A DNA stretch of 34,771 nt, taken from IMG/VR virus record IMGVR_UViG_3300043449_002188, positions 1 to 34,771 of that record. The stretch is one strand, 5' to 3'. The stretch comes from a virus. Both the position numbers and the translations under genes were made by a program. Position 1 is the stretch's first letter, and each line of letters begins with the position of its first letter. This document shows positions 1 through 6,785 of this stretch, one piece after another. Below the pieces are notes generated by a model, which had not been told where the DNA came from, did no database searches, and saw nothing but the letters and a program-made list of their open reading frames with translations.

Positions 1-497
1 TCTTTCCCTTCGCTTTCTATAACCTTAATAACACCTGACACCATTTCATGTTGTGCCATGTTTGCCATATCCAAAACTTCATCACAGATTTCATTTTCAA
101 TATCCTGATAAGCAAACATATGTTCCATTCGGTCTTTTCCCATATAAAGAAATGGTGCGGCGGTAAACATATTTACAGCACCACATTCTCTAACTTTTTT
201 TAAAAACTCGTGTAGATATCTCATTTTAAAATGTTGAAAAACGTCAATGTTTTTTAAAAAAACCTCATCATGACCAAAATTTTCATCGACTCTTTCTTTA
301 TCCAACTTCCAAGCATCACAAGATGATAATAACGCCAATGTTGACCCGTTTTCCCACTGAACAGTGTATTGGACATCTCCAAACAATTCTTGTTTATTTT
401 TAACAATTCCTTTGGTTCCGGGGGGAACACTAGTCCACTCATCCTCCATATGTAGACAAATTACTCTGTCTCCTTTTTCTAGTTCAGGGTTTAACAT
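1..497 (-). CDS. DUF4314-like phage protein, cut by window edge
   Basis: An open frame runs from an ATG at 497 to the window edge without a stop, so the C-terminus is missing. The first 60 residues (GDRVICLHMEDEW, then VPPGTKGIV, then VQWENGSTLALL) resemble DUF4314, a small SH3/KOW-like domain common in phages and plasmids. The remainder is helical and charged and I do not recognise it. The start is the first ATG in frame and sits 18 nt below a TATATTTATT motif. It is divergent from the gene at 546. No function is known for the domain; binding to nucleic acid or protein is only a guess from its SH3-like fold. Confidence 0.75.
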   Translation of the reverse strand, partial: MLNPELEKGDRVICLHMEDEWTSVPPGTKGIVKNKQELFGDVQYTVQWENGSTLALLSSCDAWKLDKERVDENFGHDEVFLKNIDVFQHFKMRYLHEFLKKVRECGAVNMFTAAPFLYMGKDRMEHMFAYQDIENEICDEVLDMANMAQHEMVSGVIKVIESEGK

Positions 498-515
498 TTT
501 TCAAAAAATTATACT

Positions 516-540
516 AATAAATATAATTGAAGTATTTATT
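516..540. promoter_or_regulatory. Divergent pair of late-type TATTTAT motifs
   Basis: AATAAATA and TATTTATT form an inverted repeat with a 9-nt spacer. The minus copy (516-525, TATATTTATT) faces the gene starting at 497; the plus copy (531-540, AGTATTTATT) ends 5 nt before the ATG at 546. It belongs to a motif family seen upstream of many genes here. Promoter function is inferred. Confidence 0.55.
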
Positions 541-545
541 GTTGT

Positions 546-1178
546 ATGAAAATGTCAGTTTTAATAACCGAACACCAACGAAAAGTTTTAATTACGGAAT
601 CTCTTGTCGAAGATTTTGGTAATGTAATTAAAAACAATTATCGTCTTGCTACTGAAATTTTAAAGGAGTCAAAAGAACAAATGGGTGTAAACCTACAGTT
701 TATGATGACTTGGGGTGCCAGTATTGGTGGATTTGTTGGTCCGTTAACTGATTTTATTGAAGGTAGATACCCTGAATTAAATTCCGCGCAAGTTACTTCA
801 ATATTAATAGGAATTGTTGCAACTTTTTATTTGGACAATAAAAAAATTATTTCTCAAATATTAGAAAAAATTAAGGAACAAGGTTTATCTGAATATTTCA
901 AGGTAACTTTTAACAAAGCCAACGAATTAAAGAATAGTTTTTTATCTTTTGTGGAAAGTTTGAATTTAACTTTTCATAAGGTAACCAATATGATGACATA
1001 CACCTTTATAATACCTCTAGTTGAAAAATTAATATCAATTGCTCAAACAGGTCAGTTAGATGATGGTGATTTAAAACAACTTGCAATGAGAATTTCTTCT
1101 TTTGGGTTATTAACAGTATCTTCGATTGGTATTGTTAAATTGGTGAAAAAAATGGTTAATAGATTTAGAAATAATTAA
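546..1178 (+). CDS. Leader-bearing membrane-associated protein
   Basis: A 210-residue protein I do not recognise. Residues 1-20 (VLITEHQRKVLITES) fit the N-terminal leader shared by several proteins here and contain an I-T-E site. Weakly hydrophobic stretches near residues 50-65 (MTWGASIGGFVG), 80-95 (SILIGIVATFYL), 145-165 and 180-200 could be membrane segments, separated by charged helices. The C-terminus is basic (KKMVNRFRNN). The start follows a late-type motif by 5 nt. The 3' end overlaps the convergent gene by 4 bp. Possible role: a virion or membrane-active protein, inferred from the leader and promoter only. Confidence 0.8.
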   Translation: MKMSVLITEHQRKVLITESLVEDFGNVIKNNYRLATEILKESKEQMGVNLQFMMTWGASIGGFVGPLTDFIEGRYPELNSAQVTSILIGIVATFYLDNKKIISQILEKIKEQGLSEYFKVTFNKANELKNSFLSFVESLNLTFHKVTNMMTYTFIIPLVEKLISIAQTGQLDDGDLKQLAMRISSFGLLTVSSIGIVKLVKKMVNRFRNN

Positions 1179-2155
1179 ATACTATTATTGTAATCCATTA
1201 CCTGTCTTATTACTTCTTCTTGTTCTTCATCATTTAATTTGTGGATATCACCGTGTGTTTCAAACCAATTTTTTACAATTTGTTCAAAAGGTTGTTTTCT
1301 CAAATTAGCTAATCTTCTAAATCCTTTAACTTGTGCTGGAATCTCATGAGATTGTGTGTAGTATTCCAAAGAACCCTCAACATCGTCTTCATCATGACCA
1401 TCAAATTCACCTTTATAAGATTGTAATCCATGTTCTAATTCGTGGGCAATAATTTCATTTAACTCACCTACAATATTATAAAGATTTGTTTTTAGATTAT
1501 TTGGATTAAATAAAATTAAAATTTCAATTACCTCCTCATCAGGAACATAGTTACCATTTATTTTGAATCCTTCTATTTTTTTAGACGTTTTTAAAGTAAG
1601 TTCCACAGTAAATTCAACCGGATATTTTGAGAACGTGTAAAAATCACCTTTATTAGGCAAATAAAAATTACCTGATTTATTATTCTTTAAAATATTAATA
1701 ATGTCTCTAACCACTTGTCTTGTTACCTGTCTGCTCATTTTTTGTTCTCTTAACAGTTCTTCTTCATCAATTTCATAATCAAAAACAAATTCATCGATAA
1801 CAACATTTTTATAATTTTCTGTGTCGAAGAATTGAAGCACCGAAGATAGGTAATTTTCAACTCCACGTTTAAAAGTATACATATTTCTATCTAAATGATA
1901 TAATATTTTTGACCCCCCTACCTTTTTTAGTTGTAATAATATCAGTTTACTAACTTTATCTTTTATATCGGTTACTATTACTTTTATACTCATGTGTGGG
2001 TACGTATCCCCAATACGTATCATATCTCTATATCCCAACAATTCAATCTTAAAATCAATATTACCGTTTAAAGTTTGCATAAGTTCGCCTGTATAATTGA
2101 AAGTGGTATCTTTTAATATATTATTAATCCTATCTATCGCTTTTTCACTTAACAT
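1175..2155 (-). CDS. HExxH metallopeptidase-like protein
   Basis: 326 residues. A zinc-binding HELEH lies at 238-242, and E271 (SHEIPAQVKGF), 29 residues on, could be the third ligand as in gluzincin-type enzymes. The preceding NEIIAHELEH context is typical of an active-site helix. The N-terminal 200 residues are an alpha/beta region I cannot place. The protein at 8771-9811 has the same plan (HECNH, then SEPYEINAKVQE), so the two are probably related. The N-terminus (LSEKAIDRINNILKD) resembles the leader family weakly. A late-type motif ends 3 nt before the ATG. Peptidase activity and substrate are unproven; a structural role is possible. Confidence 0.8.
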   Translation of the reverse strand: MLSEKAIDRINNILKDTTFNYTGELMQTLNGNIDFKIELLGYRDMIRIGDTYPHMSIKVIVTDIKDKVSKLILLQLKKVGGSKILYHLDRNMYTFKRGVENYLSSVLQFFDTENYKNVVIDEFVFDYEIDEEELLREQKMSRQVTRQVVRDIINILKNNKSGNFYLPNKGDFYTFSKYPVEFTVELTLKTSKKIEGFKINGNYVPDEEVIEILILFNPNNLKTNLYNIVGELNEIIAHELEHGLQSYKGEFDGHDEDDVEGSLEYYTQSHEIPAQVKGFRRLANLRKQPFEQIVKNWFETHGDIHKLNDEEQEEVIRQVMDYNNSI

Positions 2156-2158
2156 AAT

Positions 2159-2168
2159 TATAAATACT
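2159..2168 (-). promoter_or_regulatory. Late-type motif AGTATTTATA
   Basis: Coding-strand AGTATTTATA lies 3 nt before the ATG at 2155. The spacing is too short for an ordinary -10 box with an untranslated leader, so it may mark the transcript start or act in translation. Confidence 0.5.
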
Positions 2169-2217
2169 CTTTGATGTTATAATGTTTTTTGTTATTATTA
2201 GGTGTTAATCAAACAAT

Positions 2218-3225
2218 ATGAACAAAAAATTCGATTTTAAAGACATCACTTTGGTACCTGAAATTCTTTCAAGCATCTCATCTCGTAATGAGATTAATAT
2301 TTTGACAGATTCTAAACATTTACCCCTTATGGTATCACCAATGGATACAGTTATTGATTACACAAGTTCTATCGATTTTTGGCAAGAAAACATGGTTCTA
2401 TGTTATCCAAGGGGGATGGAACCAACTTATACGGGTTTCAAATCGATATCATTAGATGAATTTGAGAAATTGGTAAATACCAAGTGTTCGGTACTACCAA
2501 AAATACTGGTTGATATTGCCAACGGTCATATGGAAAAATTATACAATTTATCCAAAAAGTTTATGGAACAATACCCATATGGTGAATTAATGATTGGAAA
2601 TATTGCCAACCCCAAGACATATGAAAAATTCGCCGAGATTGGTGTAAAATATATTCGTGTTGGTATCGGTGGTGGTAGTGGTTGTTTAACATCGGCAAAT
2701 ACTGGTGTCCATTACCCAATGGCGTCCTTAATTAAGGAATGTTTTGAAATTAAAAAACAGTGGGGTTATAATTCTAAAATTGTCGCAGATGGAGGCTTCA
2801 GAAATTACGATGACATTATTAAAGCTCTCGCTTTGGGTGCTGACTATGTAATGTTAGGAGGTATGTTGAATAAAACTTTGGAGTCATGTTCAGACACTCT
2901 GTTGTTTGGTAAGTTTAAATTATCCAAAGAACGGGCAATTAAAATTTGGGAAAATTATCCGTTTATGAGAAAGTATTTCTACAAAAAGTTTAGAGGTATG
3001 AGTACAAAAGAAGTACAGAAAAAATGGGGTAGAGGTAAAATTAAAACATCCGAGGGTGTCCATCGGATGAATAAAGTCGAATACACATTAATGGGTTGGA
3101 CTGAAAACTTTAAAGATTATTTGAGGTCGGCAATGTCTTATACCAATTCAAAAAATCTTGAGTCATTCAAATACTCTGATTTTGTTTTCATAACAGAAAA
3201 CGCCCGTAAAAGATACGATAAATAA
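2218..3225 (+). CDS. IMP dehydrogenase / GMP reductase family enzyme
   Basis: A 335-residue TIM-barrel enzyme of the IMPDH/GMPR family, which interconverts IMP with XMP or GMP in guanine nucleotide metabolism. Visible signatures: DITLVP near the N-terminus, the catalytic loop GIGGGSGCLTSANTG with Cys156, the phosphate-binding ADGGFRNYDDI at 190-200 with ALGADYVMLGG after it, and the flap FRGMSTKEV. It has no CBS domains. The loop departs from the usual GPGSxC (GGGSGC), so the reaction cannot be assigned; the SEG after the flap recalls GMP reductase. It stands alone on the plus strand and ends 1 bp before the convergent gene. A phage would use it to shift host purine pools. Confidence 0.85.
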   Translation: MNKKFDFKDITLVPEILSSISSRNEINILTDSKHLPLMVSPMDTVIDYTSSIDFWQENMVLCYPRGMEPTYTGFKSISLDEFEKLVNTKCSVLPKILVDIANGHMEKLYNLSKKFMEQYPYGELMIGNIANPKTYEKFAEIGVKYIRVGIGGGSGCLTSANTGVHYPMASLIKECFEIKKQWGYNSKIVADGGFRNYDDIIKALALGADYVMLGGMLNKTLESCSDTLLFGKFKLSKERAIKIWENYPFMRKYFYKKFRGMSTKEVQKKWGRGKIKTSEGVHRMNKVEYTLMGWTENFKDYLRSAMSYTNSKNLESFKYSDFVFITENARKRYDK

Positions 3226-3630
3226 TTACCAAGTTCTACAAGCCCAATATCTTGGTTTCCATCTTGGTCCAGGATTGTCACAATTGTGTCTTGCTCTAAA
3301 AGATTTTCTTCTTTCAGGATTATTTTTCTTGATTACCATTCTTTTTCCTTTTGCCGATTTTCCACCAAAACCAAAGTTTACTTTAACAACTTTTCCTTTG
3401 TCGTTTTTAACATAAACTTTAAATTTTTTAATATCACCTTGCATGATTTTACCAAGTTGTACTTTTCTACCTTGATATTCGGCTTCATTTAAAACATCAG
3501 TAGACTCTAAATCTGTTTCAACAACACTTCCATATTCATCTTCATATATAGTACCCTCATTCATCTGAATGGTAACCATCTCAATAATTCTTTTCAAATC
3601 TGACTCGGTTAATCTTATTATTTTAGCCAT
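3226..3630 (-). CDS. Leader-bearing small basic protein with Cys/Trp tail
   Basis: 134 residues. Residues 1-25 (IIRLTESDLKRIIEMV, then MNEG) are the clearest example of the shared leader, ending in a hydrophobic-x-Glu site. The middle is lysine-rich. The C-terminal 28 residues (FRARHNCDNPGPRW, then YWACRTW) form a compact Cys/His/Trp motif that I recall as recurring at the C-termini of myophage head-related proteins; this is from memory, not a search. A late-type motif lies 15 nt upstream. Likely a virion or head-assembly protein, by inference. Confidence 0.8.
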   Translation of the reverse strand: MAKIIRLTESDLKRIIEMVTIQMNEGTIYEDEYGSVVETDLESTDVLNEAEYQGRKVQLGKIMQGDIKKFKVYVKNDKGKVVKVNFGFGGKSAKGKRMVIKKNNPERRKSFRARHNCDNPGPRWKPRYWACRTW

Positions 3631-3633
3631 ATG

Positions 3634-3665
3634 TTGTATTTTTTAAATAAATACCTTTATATTTG
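3634..3665 (+). promoter_or_regulatory. Bacteroidota-type promoter TTG-N21-TATATTTG
   Basis: TTG at 3634-3636 and TATATTTG at 3658-3665 match the Bacteroidota sigma factor consensus (TTG, 17-23 nt, TAnnTTTG). It faces the membrane gene at 3683 with 17 nt to the ATG, and overlaps the oppositely directed late-type motif at 3646-3655. Confidence 0.6.
3646..3655 (-). promoter_or_regulatory. Late-type motif GGTATTTATT
   Basis: Coding-strand GGTATTTATT lies 15 nt before the ATG at 3630. It sits inside the spacer of the opposing TTG/TATATTTG promoter, so the two could exclude each other. Confidence 0.5.
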
Positions 3666-3682
3666 TATATAAATCTAAAAAA

Positions 3683-3874
3683 ATGAAATTGTTATCTACT
3701 ATAATTAAAATTTTATTATCAGCAGTGCTTGGTTTTGGATTTTGGTACTTTATTGGGGTATTATTATCTAGTAATTTTAATATTTTGGAATGGTCTATTT
3801 TTGGGAAAATAATTTATGTATTACTTTCTTGGGGTACGACTAGAAATTTGTTTGAGTTTGTTGAGGATTATTGA
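3683..3874 (+). CDS. Small two-helix membrane protein
   Basis: 63 residues with a hydrophobic helix at about 5-30 (LLSAVLGFGFWYFIGVLL) and a second at about 40-52. The C-terminus is acidic (FEFVEDY). It follows a TTG-N21-TATATTTG promoter, which supports the start and expression on its own. It overlaps the 3' end of the convergent ppk2 by 7 bp. Function unknown; small inner-membrane proteins of this kind in phages can be superinfection or holin-type proteins, but nothing here decides that. Confidence 0.7.
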   Translation: MKLLSTIIKILLSAVLGFGFWYFIGVLLSSNFNILEWSIFGKIIYVLLSWGTTRNLFEFVEDY

Positions 3875-4992
3875 GAATCTGGTCTTAGTACCGTTAAAGC
3901 TTCAGGAAAACTTTTATCTAGAATCTGTTCGTTTTTACCCTCATACGGAATATTTTGAAGTACATATCTAATTGCGTTTAGTCCGGATATTCTCTTGTCG
4001 TTAGAATCCAAAATAACCCAAGGACTATTAAGAGTAGATGTTTTATCGAATAATCTATCTTTGTACTCGGTAAATCTGTCCCAAAGGTCTTGCATATGAG
4101 CGTCATTTGGTGAATATTTCCAGTATTTTAAAGGTGATTTTTGTCTCATATCAAATCTCTTGGCTTGTGTATCCTTATCTATTGAGAACCAAAGTTTAAA
4201 CAGATAATCACCATCTTTAACCAGGTCATTCTCAAAATCCGATACATTATTCATAAAATCCTCATATTCTTCGGGACTTCCGTACCCCATTACAGGTTCT
4301 ATTAATCCTCGATTGTACCAGCTCCTGTCGAACATGTTAATCTTACCTTTTTCAATCTTACTTCTATATCTTTCCCACCAATTTTTACGTTCTTCAGGTG
4401 ACGGTATTCCAAGAGCAATTACATTATATAGTCTTGGATTCATATATTCTGTAAACTTCTTAATTGTGGAGCCTTTTCCGGCAGAATCTCTACCTTCAAA
4501 AACTATAATTACGGTTTTACCGGTTGATTTCAACCACTCTTGTAATTTTAATAACTCAACTTGTAAATAATATAGTTCTTCCTTGTATATTTTTTTAGGT
4601 ACTATAGATGGTTCTTGTAATTCAAATGATGGTTCGTCATCTAACTCGGGTTGGGTGGTAAGAATATCTTTTTGTCTTTTTTTAAGTGACTTTAAAAGTT
4701 GTTTAAAAAATTCTGAAGTGTTTTTATCTTTATTACCTTTAAGTTTTAACACTTTAATTAACCCTCGTTCCAACAAACTAAAATCAATGATTTGTTCTTT
4801 TGAATATTCTGTGATTTTATTTAAATCTTTTTGTCTTTGGGCGCTATAAACTCCTGAAAATTTAAGTAAATCTTTAATTCTATTTAGATAATATTCACTT
4901 CTATTATCCTCTTCACCTTCTTGAAGAATTATGTTGGTTTTAATACCCAACATATCATTAACTCTATTAATTTCTGATATAATTTCCTTCAT
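3868..4992 (-). CDS. ppk2: Polyphosphate kinase 2 (PPK2) with N-terminal extension
   Basis: 374 residues. Residues 136-370 are a complete PPK2 domain: Walker A EGRDSAGKGS at 166-175, the lid region with NWWERYR near 204-210, Walker B FDRSWYNRG at 221-229, then VMGYGSPEEYEDF and SPLKYWKYSPND. PPK2 moves phosphate between polyphosphate and nucleotides. The first 135 residues are not part of PPK2: they begin with EIISEINRVNDMLG and IILQE, a leader variant ending in L-Q-E, followed by a helical Lys/Glu-rich region. The start overlaps the stop of the upstream membrane gene (ATGA). The phage could use host polyphosphate to keep NTP levels up; the leader raises the possibility of packaging in the virion. 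Confidence 0.92.
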   Translation of the reverse strand: MKEIISEINRVNDMLGIKTNIILQEGEEDNRSEYYLNRIKDLLKFSGVYSAQRQKDLNKITEYSKEQIIDFSLLERGLIKVLKLKGNKDKNTSEFFKQLLKSLKKRQKDILTTQPELDDEPSFELQEPSIVPKKIYKEELYYLQVELLKLQEWLKSTGKTVIIVFEGRDSAGKGSTIKKFTEYMNPRLYNVIALGIPSPEERKNWWERYRSKIEKGKINMFDRSWYNRGLIEPVMGYGSPEEYEDFMNNVSDFENDLVKDGDYLFKLWFSIDKDTQAKRFDMRQKSPLKYWKYSPNDAHMQDLWDRFTEYKDRLFDKTSTLNSPWVILDSNDKRISGLNAIRYVLQNIPYEGKNEQILDKSFPEALTVLRPDSQ

Positions 4993-5207
4993 TTAGAATA
5001 TTTTCGAAAGAAAAAAGCTAACCCAAAGCAAAGTGCCGACAAACAGTACAAAACGAAATTTGCCTTCCACAAACTTCCTGTCCAAGATAAAAGAGAATAT
5101 TGAATCATGTCGAACCCAAATGGGTTGAAGAACATTCCTAACATTAGAAATTTTACAGATGCATTCCCCAAGAAAATTTTTCTCCAAGTTGTTTTTACTA
5201 TCTCCAT
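4989..5207 (-). CDS. Small membrane protein coupled to ppk2
   Basis: 72 residues with two hydrophobic segments (about 18-35, FLMLGMFFNPFGF; and 45-67, ANFVLYCLSALCFGLAFFF) and a basic C-terminus. Its TGA overlaps the ppk2 ATG (ATGA), so the two are translationally coupled. A second frame of similar length over the same bases lacks that coupling and is taken as a shadow. It could anchor or accompany PPK2, but no family is recognised. Confidence 0.65.
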   Translation of the reverse strand: MEIVKTTWRKIFLGNASVKFLMLGMFFNPFGFDMIQYSLLSWTGSLWKANFVLYCLSALCFGLAFFFRKYSK

Positions 5208-5259
5208 CTTCCATGTTAGGACGTTTACTTTTTATGTTTAAACAAATAATATGTCTAAC

Positions 5260-5277
5260 ATCGATAAATATATCGAT
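5260..5277. repeat. Inverted repeat ATCGATA-AATA-TATCGAT containing TATTTAT motif
   Basis: A perfect 7-bp inverted repeat with a 4-nt centre lies in the divergent gap between the genes at 5207 and 5331. Its minus strand contains GATATATTTAT (5264-5274), the late-type motif. It could be a control site for the membrane gene and ppk2. Confidence 0.45.
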
Positions 5278-5299
5278 AACAAAATAAATTGATAGTTAT

Positions 5300-5310
5300 G
5301 ATATATTTAT
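5300..5310 (+). promoter_or_regulatory. Late-type motif GATATATTTAT
   Basis: GATATATTTAT lies 20 nt before the ATG at 5331 and is the same 11-mer found on the minus strand at 5264-5274. It argues against an upstream ATG at 5289 as the start. Confidence 0.5.
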
Positions 5311-5330
5311 GGAAGAAAAGCAACTCAAAA

Positions 5331-5852
5331 ATGGAAAGAATAAAAATAGACGAGGCTCAACTAAGAAAGATAATTCGTCAAAGAATTTTAGAGGAAACAG
5401 AAATAAAAGATAACGAACGCAAACCAATGTGTTTGACCAATAATACAATTCCTTTGGATGAGATTGTTGGTAAAGCTGACGATTACGTTAATTATACTCC
5501 TGGTGTAATGAGACGTGGAGCTGGTGTAAGTTCTATGGTAGATACTATCGGTATTTTAAATAATTTGAGATTGTTTAAAGATGTTACCGACGGTGGTGCT
5601 CATTTATCATATGAAATGATGAATCATTTAAATAAGTACAGAAACAAAAATTATTACGATGAAACATCAGGTGAATGTCACAAAGCCATGGATAAGGTTA
5701 TTGAATTATATAAAGAAAACGAACATGGAACTGAATTAGTTAAAGATATTGAAAGAGTATTAGCGTTGCAGTCAAGAGATGACGAATTTACACCATCTCC
5801 AAGAGCAAAAGAATATCTTAAAAGATGTATAGCTTTAATTAAAGAAAAATAA
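5331..5852 (+). CDS. Leader-bearing hypothetical protein
   Basis: 173 residues from the ATG at 5331, chosen because the shared leader (IKIDEAQLRKIIRQRILEE) begins there and the promoter motif lies just upstream. The leader ends in I-L-E-E. The body is a soluble, helical, charged protein (for example YVNYTPGVMRRGAGVSSMVD and YLKRCIALIKEK) that I do not recognise. It is followed by a run of four hairpins, the last terminator-like. By leader and promoter I group it with the presumed virion cargo. Confidence 0.8.
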   Translation: MERIKIDEAQLRKIIRQRILEETEIKDNERKPMCLTNNTIPLDEIVGKADDYVNYTPGVMRRGAGVSSMVDTIGILNNLRLFKDVTDGGAHLSYEMMNHLNKYRNKNYYDETSGECHKAMDKVIELYKENEHGTELVKDIERVLALQSRDDEFTPSPRAKEYLKRCIALIKEK

Positions 5853-5853
5853 A

Positions 5854-5930
5854 CCTCAATACGAGGAGTCTTAGGACCGTTATCAGTTACGATAACAGAA
5901 AAAGGGGAAGCTCGCTACTGTCCCCTTTTT
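5854..5930 (+). ncRNA. Run of four hairpins ending in a terminator
   Basis: Right after the stop at 5852 come CCTC/GAGG (5854-5866), GTC/GAC (5868-5877), a perfect GTTATC/GATAAC stem with a 6-nt loop (5879-5896), and a 10-bp AAAAAGGGGA/TCCCCTTTTT stem with a 12-nt loop (5899-5930) followed by T-rich sequence. The last is a good intrinsic terminator. The first three may be a structured 3' UTR or small RNA; only the terminator part is confident. Confidence 0.5.
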
Positions 5931-5940
5931 TATTTATAAA

Positions 5941-5950
5941 ATATTTATAA
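5941..5950 (+). promoter_or_regulatory. Late-type motif ATATTTATAA
   Basis: ATATTTATAA directly follows the terminator at 5930 and lies 28 nt before the ATG at 5979. Candidate promoter for the small basic gene and the membrane gene after it. Confidence 0.45.
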
Positions 5951-5978
5951 GTAATAAACCTAAAACAAAATAAAAATT

Positions 5979-6104
5979 ATGGCAAAATCATCATCTGCGG
6001 TTGGGCAGAAAGAATCATTCGGTTCGAGAAAAAAAGGGAAGTCTAAAAGAAAGTACGGACCAAAAGAAAATAAACCAAAAGCTTATAGAGGACAAGGAAG
6101 ATAA
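5979..6104 (+). CDS. 41-residue very basic protein
   Basis: A short frame beginning MAKSSSAVGQKESFGSR and ending KAYRGQGR, with about a third Lys/Arg and no hydrophobic segment. Such tiny basic proteins bind nucleic acid or ride with packaged DNA in some phages; here this is only inference from composition. It has its own upstream late-type motif and is followed after 11 nt by the membrane gene at 6116, so the two likely form one transcript ending at the terminator at 6393-6417. Confidence 0.7.
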   Translation: MAKSSSAVGQKESFGSRKKGKSKRKYGPKENKPKAYRGQGR

Positions 6105-6115
6105 AAAACAAAAAA

Positions 6116-6388
6116 ATGAAAAATTTAATATCTGAAGTACTAAAATGGTTAAGAGGAATTTTTAACGACGAAAAAGGTAACCCATCATCTAAACGAATTG
6201 TTGGGATGGGGTGCGCCGTCGCTCTTTGTATAACAATGTATCACAATAGTTTTTCATCAGTTGAGGTCGCCCCTGCTGAGTATTTGGTAGATGCGGTTGC
6301 TTTATTAGCCTTTGGTTGTCTTGGACTTGCAAGTTTTGATAAATTTACTGCAAGAAAACACAAGAAAAAAGAAGAAGACCCTGAATAA
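6116..6388 (+). CDS. Holin-like membrane protein
   Basis: 90 residues: an amphipathic N-terminal part (LISEVLKWLRGIF), the segment DEKGNPSSKRIVG, two hydrophobic helices (about 31-45 and 58-75) and a Lys/Glu-rich C-terminus (ARKHKKKEEDPE). The NPSSKR motif before a membrane pair is, from memory, typical of putative holins in Bacteroidota phages. It ends just before a strong terminator. Lysis function is plausible but unproven; the main lysis-like block is at 10.8-12.5 kb. Confidence 0.75.
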   Translation: MKNLISEVLKWLRGIFNDEKGNPSSKRIVGMGCAVALCITMYHNSFSSVEVAPAEYLVDAVALLAFGCLGLASFDKFTARKHKKKEEDPE

Positions 6389-6392
6389 AATT

Positions 6393-6417
6393 AACCCCCT
6401 TTTTATGGGGGTTTTTT
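6393..6417. terminator. Intrinsic terminator
   Basis: AACCCCC and GGGGGTT pair around a short T/A loop, followed by six T on the plus strand. It serves the plus genes ending at 6388 and, with a T-rich minus side, perhaps the minus gene ending at 6416. Confidence 0.85.
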
Positions 6418-6556
6418 ATTTTCTTTTTTTCTTAACAGGTTCGGGTTTCTTATCGATTATTTCAACCGATATTGGACCATTCTTAAATTTATCGAGGTCA
6501 TAAGTCCAAATTGAGATTGTATCCTCGTTTTCGTATTTTCTTGTTATTTTACTCAT
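6416..6556 (-). CDS. 46-residue hypothetical protein
   Basis: Starts at the ATG at 6556, which shares one base with the TAA of the upstream gene (TAATG). The sequence is charged (MSKITRKYENEDTIS at the start, KKPEPVKKKRK at the end). The coupled start is the reason for preferring it over an earlier ATG at 6610. No recognised family. Confidence 0.55.
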   Translation of the reverse strand: MSKITRKYENEDTISIWTYDLDKFKNGPISVEIIDKKPEPVKKKRK

Positions 6557-6735
6557 TAGGTTAATAAATTTACAAAAAACAAAATTAACAATACTGTAGG
6601 AATACTCCAAAAAAACGCACTAAATAATTTTTTACATTCTTCTTTAATCGAAACATAAGTTTCACCTTTTTGGTCATAGTCAAAGAATCTTCGGGTAAAA
6701 GTGTTAATCAAACACAATATCAAAAATGTATACAT
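6556..6735 (-). CDS. Small membrane protein
   Basis: 59 residues from the ATG at 6735; a longer reading starting at 6762 would begin inside the terminator stem. Two hydrophobic stretches (MYTFLILCLINTF and FFWSIPTVLLILFFVNLL) flank a charged loop. A TATATTTG box ends 4 nt before the ATG. It is coupled to the 46-residue gene after it. Function unknown. Confidence 0.65.
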   Translation of the reverse strand: MYTFLILCLINTFTRRFFDYDQKGETYVSIKEECKKLFSAFFWSIPTVLLILFFVNLLT

Positions 6736-6739
6736 AATA

Positions 6740-6747
6740 CAAATATA
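6740..6747 (-). promoter_or_regulatory. TATATTTG box, 4 nt before ATG
   Basis: Matches the Bacteroidota -7 element TAnnTTTG. With only TATT between the box and the ATG at 6735, the transcript would be leaderless or nearly so. No clear TTG is seen upstream because the dnaK terminator occupies that space. Confidence 0.5.
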
Positions 6748-6751
6748 AGTA

Positions 6752-6777
6752 AAAAACCCCACTGAAGTGGGGTTTTT
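6752..6777. terminator. Intrinsic terminator after dnaK
   Basis: CCCCAC-TGAA-GTGGGG stem-loop flanked by A-rich and T-rich arms, 9 nt beyond the dnaK stop. It is nearly symmetrical and can act in both directions. Confidence 0.85.
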
Positions 6778-6785
6778 AATAACTT

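Noticed and set aside
254-442. Minus-strand frame of 62 residues
   Set aside because: It overlaps the DUF4314-like gene in another frame; only the latter has a coherent fold and start.
4993-5214. Alternative 73-residue minus frame
   Set aside because: The frame at 4989-5207 has the ATGA junction with ppk2 and cleaner membrane helices.
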